From NCBI GenBank assembly GCA_038373865.1, contig JAXGGA010001073.1:106767-170766 (forward strand): a stretch of 64,000 nt of DNA, in the 5' to 3' direction. The notes below the pieces were generated by a model, which made no database searches, had not been told where the DNA came from, and saw only the letters and a list, made by a program, of their open reading frames with translations. The first letter of the stretch is position 1. Every line of letters starts with the position of its first letter. This document shows, in pieces, positions 44,358 to 54,278 of the stretch. Made by a program: the position numbers and the translations under genes. The stretch is from Uloborus plumipes. Lineage: Eukaryota > Arthropoda > Arachnida > Araneae > Uloboridae.

Positions 44358-47300
44358 TGCACGCAGAAATATATTCTAAAGTTAAATAAAATGTGGATTT
44401 TTTTTTAATTTAAACTGGAGGACTCAAACTTTGATTAGTAGACAAAGATAATAACCAGAAATACAGAAATGCTTTTGTGCTTAAAAAAAAGTAAATAAAG
44501 AGATGTTCAAATCACAAATGTCTTTTCATCAATAAGCTCAACGTATTGCATTGAAAAAGGCGTCCCTTTGCAAGGCCGATGTTCCTGCTCATTTGTGCTT
44601 AAACGCTGTTATATTTATTTTTAAAGAAAATAATAGTTTATTTTCTGGTTCCAATATAAATATTTTTCAAGAATTTTACAAATAATGAATTTAGAAGGTA
44701 AACACATAGCTGGAATCTGAAAAAAAAAAAAAAAAACTTGCATGAATAATAGTGGTAGGAAAATAATCCGGCAGTAATTTCAAAGTAAACAACTGAATTC
44801 AATTCAAAAGTTAAAAAAAAAAAAAAGATTTACAACATATATTGAAAGCATAAAATAAAATATTTACAAGGGTTTAAAACAGTATATACCACTAGCAACA
44901 AAGGTACATTAGAAGCAAAGCGCATTTTGTTTTATTTAATTCACCATAAAACTTAACCTGTGCATCTTAATGCTTTCTTGCTTTAATGCTTATTGTTCCC
45001 TCTTCAAAAAGGAATGTTATTATAATTTTCCTTTTTTAGTCTTCTTTTGTTCTCCTCTAATTTTAAAATAAGTACAACAAAGTTGAAAAAAAGTACTTTA
45101 ACTGCAAAAAATGAATAAAATAATAAATAAATAAATGAAATATTGACAGTGAAAACATATCATACCAAGAAGCATCAATGTTAAACAACCTTCGAGTGTA
45201 ATGCATTCATGTTTTAACAGATAAATCAATTTTTGAAAATTTTGACGTCTGTGTATCATTTTTTACTTACCATTTTACTGGCATCAATTTATCGAAATAA
45301 ATGTATTTATAATAGAACGAAAACAAAGTAAAATATGTTTAATTAATTACATATCATGAATTAATAGAACAGTTATATTATTAATTATTTTTAATAAATC
45401 AAAGAAAAAGTAAGGGAGAGAAAGAAAAAAACAAAAGTTTTATTCAATGTATATGATCATTTACAATTTTGAAAAATTCCTCTATTTTCTCATACTACAA
45501 TTTTTCAACTAAGAGCAAAAGCGTACAAAGACTGATCGATCTTTTATTTGTTAAACTTTTATCTTGTTTCTCAACAATAAATTATCATACAATTAATTCC
45601 ATTTTCAAAAGAACAATTTGTGAAGCATAATGCAGACAAGTAAAAATGTTATCCATGCACGTACAACCCACAAAAGTGCAGAGAGCTATTAAAAACCGCC
45701 GTCAAACTTCCGGAAATTAAAAAAATTATCAGTCTGAGCTGCATCTAACTAGGCAATTAGAGAGATATTATAAATTATCGCTCCATTTTCGCTCAGGTTA
45801 CTTTCGGTTTAATGAAAATTGGACGTGCTTCCCAGTAAATTAGCTTTTTTGTTTTTCGCTGAATTAATACGTTGGTACTTACAAAATGTTACCTTTTTTC
45901 ATGTTTAGACAGCTATTTGAAAGTACTGCAATTACCATAACCGTTGCCGCTGTTAAAATAATGTTAACTAGCTGACCCGTGAGAAAGCATTCATACGTAA
46001 ACTATTACAACCACAGTAAGTGATTAGTTAACATTGTCCGCATGTATCGTTAAGTCGTAATTAAATGTGAGATAAACTAACAGTAAACGCATCAAATCGA
46101 TATTTTTTTGACATCGATACTTCTCGTTAAGTGATGGATTATGTGTCACATAACATCCATCTCTCGATTTCTTGCTTTTCCCATGTTGTTTCCCGTTTTT
46201 AACCCCCGACGCACCAAGGAAATTTCAAAATTATCCTATTTTTCAGGTGGGTTTGCTGCACAACGCAAAAATAGAAAGAACTTCATTTACTTGAGCCATC
46301 ATGAAGAGGACTTTGGTATAAAAGGAGAGTGGCCTTTTTTTTTAAGTGGAAAGTTGAAATAAATTACTTCATAACTCTTCTTAGTCTTTTCTTAGCATTT
46401 AAAATAAGGTATATATTACTATATTTAAATAAAAAAATATTAAAAAAGTATGAAATTAATTGCGTTGTTTCTGCGCAATTATTTGAAAATTCAGACCCTT
46501 ATATCTGCCAAGCGCCTTTGAATAACAAAGCAACATTTGTTTCATTAGAAAGCTGGTAAAAAGTACTTAAGATTCCACAAGTAAAATTATTTTTACCTTC
46601 TCCCCCACATGCATTTTTTTTAGCATTGAAAACTGGATTTTGTTGCAAATTTGCAACTTTCAAAAGTAGTAAAAAATGAGATTTTCGTCGCAAACCTTGA
46701 CCTTGAAAAACTAAGTATTTTTTTAAAGTCTGAAATTTATTGATATCATATGTAAAAAGATCTCTTCCTTAGCTTTCCAATGAGTTATGTTTGAGCTCAG
46801 GTAGAAAAAAAAGTTATAGTTCATAAGACAAAGCATCAAAATGCCCCATTTTTGCTGTTGCCAACAACAAATATGGCCTATATATCAAAGGGTAAATTTT
46901 TCTAAAATAAAAGAGTTATTTTTTTGAGGTCTGGGAAATAAAAGGAATGCACATGCACATTTTCATCAAAATCAAAAATGATGGTGCAACAGCATTTTTG
47001 AAAATTTGTTGATTTAAAATGGAATGACCCAGCCTCATTACACGCCACATCCTTGTTACAGCTTCATTCCTTTAATCTCGTATGGAATATATTCTAATGC
47101 AAAACATAAAACTGATAAAAAGTGGAGCAATCTTTTTCTTACACTAAAAACTTGAATCATTAAAAATAATAAAACTTTTAAATTCAGCCAATTTTAAACT
47201 TCATTAAAAATGAAAATAAAACACATCTTCTAATTCCCATACTTCTGTACACATATAGAGCTGCATTTAGGAAAAAAATATTTTGAGGGATACACATTGG

Positions 47301-48097
47301 TATTTGGGGAGACGCAAGAAAAGAAAAGGTGATTTGGAACCAATTTACTTTACACTTGCATTCTTTGTACAGTAAAAACAAATGAATCCGGGTAGGGTGT
47401 CCCCTCGCTCTCCCCTCCCCTCCCAACTGCAACTGAGTACACGTAAAAAAAAATCCCTATCGTTTTAAAAATGCAATGAATATAGATTTCGATACAGGAA
47501 TTACATCAAGATTTCTGTTCCGCAATGCAAAGGAAAAAAAATCGCGATTGGTCAGAAAATATTAATGTTTTTCAAAATTTGAAAATCTTCAATTGTGAAA
47601 ACCAATATTTTCCAAAATTTTCAGAACGAAGGCGCAAACTCATAGCGGTGAACATACCTAAGAAATTGAAACAAAACTTAATTCGCAATAACCTGCAAAT
47701 AATAATGATAATAATAAATAAAAACAAACAAACAAATAAAAATAAAAGTAAAAATTTAATAAAAATAAATGAATGAAAAAATATTTATGTAATAATATGA
47801 AAAACAAATTCTGCTTAACTATATTAAATTGTTTTTTAATAGCATCTTTAACTAGGGCTACTTGGGAAAGCTAGGATGGAATTCTACACGGATACTTACG
47901 TAAAATAATGCTTTAAAAAGTAAAATATTGTCGAAATTAAAAAGAGACACATCACAAGAAAACAACATGTTTTTTTTTTTTTTTGAATGTGAGAAATTTT
48001 GAATTAATAGACGTGAAATTCTAAAAAAACAAACGGAGCGTGTAACAAAATTTAGCTTTTCCATTCGATAATAAAGAAAACATTTTTAATATTATCT
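44358..48097. other. AT-rich stretch, possibly the first intron or 5' flank of the SAXO-like gene
   Basis: No supported gene apart from a weak first-exon candidate at 45271-45284. Homopolymer A/T runs are common. A tggaatgaccc word at 47023-47033 is a single end of the GGGTCATTCC type without a visible partner. Confidence 0.45.
45271..45284 (-). CDS. Candidate first coding exon of the SAXO-like gene (weak)
   Basis: On the minus strand ATG CCA GTA AAA TG is followed by GTAAGT (GT at 45270-45269), a strong donor in phase 2, exactly what the exon at 42550 needs. Spliced, it would give MPVKW before RHMCPH. SAXO proteins usually have a longer Cys-rich start, so a different upstream exon, perhaps outside the window, is quite possible. 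Confidence 0.3.
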
Positions 48098-48101
48098 TTA
48101 A

Positions 48102-48607
48102 TCTATTAATGCCTAGCGTCCCTTTTTAGCGACGGTCCAAAAAAGGGTCTGAATGTCCCCAAAATGAACATTTCAAACAAATAATTGTGTTCAATTAGTA
48201 CCTTGGTATTGTTTCGATTCGTTATTAACAGATTGCAGCACATAACCATTATAAAGTCTATTTTGTAGCAGTTTTAATATGATCTTTATCAAAAATGACA
48301 TCGTTCACAATCTCAAGATAAGAAGCTAAGTTTTCAAAGTTATTCCCAGTTGATGTTAATTGCTGATTTTATTTCTTCTGATAAAATGTCTTTTTAAATA
48401 TTATATCGTAGGCAGAATAAAGTTTTAGTAAAAAAAGTATGTACCCTCTGGGGTCTATCGTAATTTTTAAGGGACAATTTTTCTTTCCATAAGAAAAAAA
48501 ATTATTTTTTACATAATATTGTTTTTATTATTTTTCCTGTCCATTAAACACTGTTTGTAACCAGTATACAAAATATCTTTGGAAAAAAAATGTCAGGCAT
48601 TAATGGG
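48102..48607. mobile_element. 506-bp TTAA-flanked MITE (piggyBac-like)
   Basis: TTAA stands at 48098-48101 and 48608-48611. The ends are tctATTAATGCCTagc and gtcAGGCATTAATggg. No coding frame inside. A TTAA target and ends of the type CCCATTAATGCC fit non-autonomous piggyBac-like elements. A related pair of ends bounds 58500-62248. Confidence 0.78.
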
Positions 48608-48923
48608 TTAATGTGAAAAAAAGAATATTCAGTATTCACTTTCAAATGTAAAAGTTTAAGTTCCAGCTGTTACGGTTTTTAAAGAGAAAAACTACAATAT
48701 TCGAGTTCATGTTTTAGTAGGTAAATGCATAGAGGAACAAAAAATATAAAATTGACTTGCAGAAAAAACCAGAAAAAGGTTTTAAAAGGAAACAATTTCA
48801 ATCATTTTCTTCAAGGTTCTTTGTAGCAGTTCAGGTTTCGACAACTAATCTTTATTCCAATTCTATGAGATGTTTTATGGCGCGAACTGGGTTACTACCC
48901 ATTCCAAACTGATGAGTTCTAAT

Positions 48924-49342
48924 CAGGGGTGCCATGGGGGGGGGATATGGCGTAAGTTGAACCATCAACATTTTTGGGGGATGATGTTTTTTTGAACAAA
49001 TTTACTTTTTTTTAAATTATTTATTCATAAATTTTTTAATTTAAATTATTTACGGATTTTTTAATAAAAATTATTCATTAATTTATTTGTTTCATAATTA
49101 TTTCTTTTATTTCTTTATTATTATTTGTTATGTTTTTGTTTGCGTGTGCGTGCTTGGAATGTCTGTAAGGTAAAAAAGCGATTCTATTCTGCACATAATT
49201 CGAACTTTTAAAAAAATAATAATACATAAAAAAATAAGTTATCATTAAAAAAATAAATAAATAAAAAAAGAGGAGTTAAAAAAAACACACACAAGAGGTT
49301 GTGACAAATTGGGGGAGGGGGGGATGAGCATGGGCACCCCTG
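48924..49342. mobile_element. 419-bp hAT-type MITE (CAGGGGTGCC ends)
   Basis: The ends are CAGGGGTGCCATGG and CATGGGCACCCCTG, followed inward by G-runs. The 8 bases outside are gttctaat and gttctatg, six matches of eight. The interior is AT-rich with (ATTT)n-like runs. Confidence 0.78.
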
Positions 49343-49525
49343 GTTCTATGATTGAACGAAACTGCAGTCTCTGGATGACATGGCTGAGCTGGAAGTGTGT
49401 TACATTTTGTTCTGCCTTTAGCTGGACAGTAACTCAGTAACTTACTGCGTTAAGTTTTTCCTTCACTTCATGAGTTGTACCATACCATTGCTGTGGTCTC
49501 TCGCTGATGTGCCAATTTTACACTA

Positions 49526-49886
49526 TACTCGACAGCAACTTAAGTTGACACTGACGTCACTACGCGCGGAAGAAAAACGGAGTTAACAGAAACCTTCTTG
49601 GCGAATTAGAGTAGATCGCCAACTGTGCGGGAACTCTTATTGGCTGGCGCGTTCGATTCAAATGGATTACGCTTCCGCGCTACTCTGCTCATAAAATTGA
49701 AAATATTAAGAAAATTACGAATATTATAACAGAAAAAAGCTACATATGCGTAGATGAAACACTCTAATCTGATTTCTAAAGGGAAGGATCTAATTTCACC
49801 CGAAATTCGGACACCGCGCAAGGAACTACTTCCTTTGCTTGGTCTCAGCTTATTTCTTCACAGTCAAGAAAGGTTGCAGTCGAGTA
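49526..49886. mobile_element. 361-bp TA-flanked MITE related to the CRE-bearing MITE
   Basis: The ends are TACTCGACAGCAAC and the complement of TACTCGACTGCAACC; TA on both sides (49524-49525 and 49887-49888). The left part continues into TGACGTCACTACG (CRE at 49552-49559), and the word cttggcgaattagag is shared with the MITE at 42856-43049 in the other orientation. Confidence 0.75.
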
Positions 49887-49888
49887 TA

Positions 49889-50298
49889 GCTACCAGTTTG
49901 TTCGGCATTCTTAGCTTCTACGAGAAGATTTCTGTTTCCAAATGGGTTACTGCTTAAGCCATACTGATGAGTCCTAATGGGGACGAAACTGCAGTCATGG
50001 ATCGTTTGACAGAGCTAGCAGTGTATTACATAAAGCATGGTGACTATTTCAACAGACTGTCGCACTTTTTGTCTCACTTTCAGGACTTTAAAAAGACAAG
50101 GATGTTAAGCAATGGAGTTTATGAGTGTTCTCATTTTTATCATATTTACATGTTGGAAAATTTTACAAAAATGTTTATCTATATACTTGCTTTTTACAAC
50201 GAAAAAAAAATCATCAAAATTGAAATTCATAAACTCGCTGCTGATCGCAGGAAAACAAAGTTGTGTACTGGAAGAACTGAGAGAAAAAAAAATATATA
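49889..50298. other. Non-coding stretch before the LTR retrotransposon
   Basis: A 139-codon frame spans most of it, but it runs on into the LTR and resembles nothing I know; its codon use is AT-rich and biased like the surrounding intergenic DNA. I do not support a gene here. Confidence 0.45.
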
Positions 50299-50951
50299 TG
50301 TAGAATCTAGTGGCAACACAGAGTTTCCCGCCCTTCTAACGCCGCCCCCTGGCGAGCGCGTCGGGCAGTCAGCAAAGTTTGTGTAGGCGCCGACTGAGTA
50401 AGATGTGACGAATAGTGCTGTAACGTTTTGTGTTCGTTTCGTTTTGTTGTGTGTTAATAAATTGTGTGTTTGAAGTGAAGGTCTCGTCATTAAGAACCCT
50501 CACCCCCTAGACAACACCACACATGTGATTACTTTCAAAGCAATTTGGCTGAAAATATTTGACATATTGTGATTGATAGGTTCTACGGGCAAAAGTGCTA
50601 TCAAATGCATTTAGTAAAAAATTTTATCATCATTTTTATTTTTAACTTTTATCATTTTGGTTTCTCTAACTCAGTTTTATTTTATTTAATTTTTTCAAAT
50701 TGAAATTTCCAACCAAAACCAAGCAAGCGAAGACTGCTCCCTTTTAAAGCTGGGTGGATTTTGCCATCTCCTCCCATTATCTTCGTCTAGAGATTAGAAA
50801 CTTTAAATGGATTGAAAATTTTAGAGTGGATAGAAATTTTTTTAAGGCAGATTGGTAGAAGGGCGGAACTATGTTTTGCCAATCAAATTGGCTGATTTCA
50901 GCCAATTGGCTGAAGAATCACATGTATGCAACACCCTGCCAAAATTCCACA
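50299..50951 (+). repeat. 5' LTR of retrotransposon 2, split by a MITE
   Basis: The LTR runs from TGTAGAATCTAGTGG to CCAAAATTCCACA. A MITE (50519-50928) with a 7-bp duplication, caacacc, splits it near the end. Without the MITE it is 236 bp, equal to the 3' LTR. AATAAA at 50457-50462 is the likely poly(A) signal. The two LTRs differ at only a few positions. Confidence 0.85.
50519..50928. mobile_element. 410-bp MITE in the 5' LTR
   Basis: caacacc stands on both sides (50512-50518 and 50929-50935); an eighth base, a or g, differs. The ends share ACATGTGATT in opposite orientation, followed by a ttggctga word. The intact 3' LTR shows the empty site. A 7-8 bp duplication fits a hAT-type MITE. 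Confidence 0.78.
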
Positions 50952-51192
50952 AAGTTGAGGGCTCGGCCTTCCAAATGACGACAATGCTGCGACTTCACTG
51001 ACAAAAGAAAGTAAAGTTGCCTTCCAAATGACGACAATGCCGCGACTTCGCCGATGAAAGAAAAAATTAAAGTTATCTACTAATAGCCGTCCAGCTCCAA
51101 GTGAATCATCGACGATTTCCACCGCCTACATGCGAAACAAAAGTGTGCCGTTTCGTTGTGTTCATCAAGATTGTGCTTCAAGTGTGTTAATA

Positions 51193-52611
51193 CACTGCTC
51201 GACATTGAAAATGCAACACCAAGAAGGAGTGGTCAGAAATTCATGCAAATTTTACCGTAGACGCACGTCACTGAGTTATGCAAATGATATGAAATGCGCA
51301 GCTCTCCGACGCACGTGAAGTAAGATATAAGAGAATGAAGTTGAAAAGTGGGCTATGTTCATGTTGGTTTTTCTGCCAGACTAATTATCGGAGAAATTTG
51401 GTTTTTGTCTCGAAGGATACGTGTGATAGGAGGAAATGCCACGCCGTCCTCAACGAAGACATTTCCAGCATATAGACGACTTTACAAGGGGTATGGTGAT
51501 CGGACTGAGAAGGGGAGGTTGGTCCATACGTCAAATTGCAGCTGATACCCACATGGATGCAAGCACTGTGCATCGGCTGTGTCGGAGATGGTTGGAAAGA
51601 GGAAATGTAGCCACATTGAGGGGTGCAGGTGCAGCCAGAGTGACGTCAGACCGCTTGGATCGACGGATTCACCGACAAGCTGTGGCGGACCCGCAAGTCA
51701 CTTGTACGTCGATTCTGCAGCACGTGCAAGGTACCCTGGATGTTCCTGTGTCGACCAGAACCATTTCCCGTCGACTGGTTGCACGTGGCCTGCAATCACG
51801 GCGCCCGCTAAGAAGACTGCCATTGACCTCACAGCGCAGACTCCAACGTTTGGAATGGTGCCGGACCAGAGCGACGTGGATGGCAGAATGGCAAACCGTA
51901 GTGTTCTCAGATGAATCCCGCTTCTGTTTGTCCAGCGATAGTCATCGCATACGTGTGTGGCGTCGACGTGGAGAAAGATCGAATCCGGCAGTAACTGTGG
52001 AACGCCCCACAGCGCGACAACGCGGCATAATGGTTTGGGGCGCTATTGCATACAATTCCGTATCACCTCTAGTTCGTATTCGGGGCACTATGACGGCCCA
52101 ACGATATGTAGATAATGTACTGCGGCCGGTGGCAATCCCCTACCTTCAGGGTCTGCCAAATGCAATTTTTCAACAGGATAACGCCCGGCCTCACAGTGCT
52201 CGAATCAGCCAACATGCTCTACGAGGTGTACAGATGCTTTCCTGGCACCGTACTCTCCTGACTTGTCACCAATCGAACATGTGTGGGACGTGATTGGACG
52301 CCGTTTGCAGAACCTGTCACTGCCTCGTTCAGAGGACGAACTGTGGCAAATGGTTGAAAGGGAATGGAGTGCCATCCCTCAGGACACCATCCGCAGGCTT
52401 ATTGACTCCATGCCTAGACGTGTTTCTTCGTGCATCGCTGTCCGCGGTGGTCCTACTTCTTACTGAGCCGACGCCGTCCTCGCTCTAAATTTTGCTTATT
52501 TATTTTGAAATAAATATCACTTATTGTTCCATGCTGTCTCTGTCTTCTCACCAAATTTCATCAATTTCTGACCACTCCTTCTTGGTGTTGCATTTTCAAT
52601 GTCGAGCAGTG
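51193..52611 (+). mobile_element. Tc1-like element, copy 2 (1,419 bp)
   Basis: Inverted ends CACTGCTCGACATTGAAAAT and onward, about 45 bp, with TA on both sides (51191-51192 and 52612-52613). It sits in the leader of retrotransposon 2 between short tandem repeats of gtgcttcaagtgtgtt. It is very close to copy 1 (31669-33088), in the other orientation. Confidence 0.95.
51436..52466 (+). pseudogene. Tc1-like transposase, copy 2: one-base deletion before the catalytic Glu
   Basis: The frame starts MPRRPQRRHF and keeps both helix-turn-helix regions, VFSDESRF (first Asp present) and FQQDNARPH (second Asp). At about 52243-52246 one C is missing compared with copy 1, in TCCTGG(C)CACC, so the frame shifts before the SPIEHVWD block, which lies in the next frame (52263-52466). 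The original frame stops at 52293. Thus this copy keeps the catalytic residues in DNA but cannot make a full protein. Confidence 0.93.
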
Positions 52612-53153
52612 TATGTTCATCAAAATTGTGCTTCAAGTGTGTTCATAAAGAATTTCGTTTTCAAGTGTGTTCATAAAGAATTTCGTTATCTACGCCGTCA
52701 CGTGACGTCTGCTGAATTTTTCCCCGCTTACTTCTCCCGAGAAAAGAAAAATAAAAAACCGCAAGAGTGAAAACATTTCGGCGCCTATTTTGTTTTTGGT
52801 TTTTTGTTGTTGGCTGATTTTGATATTTATGATAAGATTTTTTTTTCTCACCGATGAAAATGTCGTTTCGAATTGAAGTGAATTGTTTATTTTTATTTAT
52901 GCTGTTTCATGTTATGTTTTTGGTAAAATATCCACGGTATGCATTTTTAATTTTTATCATTGCTATATTTTGTATGCTTCACGGTGCTTTTTATCTATAC
53001 TCTTTATTTTTAGTATTCAATAATTGTATGGTATACAGTGTATGTCAAATAAGGTATTAGTAATTTTTCACAAATTTACATATTCTGTCAGTATTAAAAA
53101 TTTCTAAGGTTAATTTTTTCCCCCACAAAATAGTACATCCGCATTAATTAAAA

Positions 53154-54278
53154 ATGGCATACTTACTACGTTTCAAAAAAGACGATTTAATAGAGCTGTC
53201 GAAAGAGTTAGGACTTATCGTAGAGGAAGAGGACACGAAAATAAAGCTAAAGGATAAAATTATCAAACAAGAGGGCTATGTAGAGGAAGACGTCAAGGCT
53301 CTGATAGACGCTATCCAAGAAGAAAAAGATCTCGAAAAAAAAAAGAATACAGGAAGAAAGGGAGTTCAAACTTGAAAAATTAAGAATACGAGAAAATAGG
53401 GAACTCGAACTGGAAAAGTTAAAAATACAAACACAACAGCAACTGAATGCAGATAATCAAACAGAAAATATCGCAACGCCGCCGGCTAAATTTGTTCACG
53501 AAGCGTTCCACAAATTTAATATGAAGGATGATATTAGCTTAAATTTAACACTGTTCGAAAGATATGCTGAATTAATTTTGCTACCGAAGAAAGACTGGGT
53601 CCAACGACTTATAGGATTGATTCCGATTGACGTAGCTCACATGATCGCCCGAGAACCCGCAGAAAAGGCCAATGACTACGACCACGTAAAAAGTCTACTA
53701 TTAAAAGGATTTAAATTGTCTCCAGGAAAATTTCGCCAACTATTTGTTTCGCATCGAAAAGTCACCGAACACACATGGTCAGATTATTACAACGAACTGA
53801 AGACTTATTACGAAGGATGGATTTCAGGCCTTAAGATAGAAACTTTCGAGAAACTCAGCGAATTAATTATAGCCGACCAAATGAAGAGAAAAGCGCCGTA
53901 CGAGTTCAAAGCACATTTTCCAGATGAATGGGCAACCATTAATTCACCAATTGAGTTAGCAAGGAAATTCGAAGAGTATGAAGACGTACGTAAAGAACAT
54001 TGAAGCCAAAACCGTCGAATTCTTCTAAAAGACGAAAATTCGAAAATAGAGAAGCTAATAATGCTGGGAATGTTTACCGAAACTCCGAAAATTTCAGAAA
54101 CGAAGAATATAGGTACGAAAGAAAACCGTTCCATGCTTATCGAGAACCATACGCAGTAAGAAATAATTCACCGAAAAACCAAGAACATTTAAGAAACGAA
54201 GGATATAAGTACGAAAGAAAACCGTTTTATTCTAATCGAGACTCATACACCGAGAAAACAATTTACCGAACAAAATGA
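53154..54278 (+). pseudogene. gag of retrotransposon 2 (frameshifted)
   Basis: The start ATG at 53154 begins MAYLLRFKKDDLIELSKELG. The frame breaks at an A-run (53336-53346) in a Glu/Lys-rich coiled coil, resumes to 54003 and changes again near 54000, followed by a basic Tyr/Arg/Asn-rich tail. Residues coded at about 53740-53960 (KFRQLF, then LSELIIADQMKRKAPYEF and FPDEW) look like the SCAN-like capsid C-terminal domain found in some gypsy gags. The zinc knuckle follows in the next frame (54278). At least three frames are used, so no whole Gag can be made. Confidence 0.82.

Noticed and set aside
49967..50386. 139-codon frame before and into the 5' LTR
   Set aside because: It crosses the LTR border, has no recognisable domain and has intergenic-like composition.
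53336..53346. Programmed frameshift in gag at the A-run
   Set aside because: The copy has several other shifts and stops and the shift is inside gag rather than between gag and pol, so random damage or a sequencing error in the A-run is more likely.
54275..54278. ATGA overlap as a designed gag-pol junction
   Set aside because: The zinc knuckle that belongs to gag lies after it, so it is more simply another frameshift.
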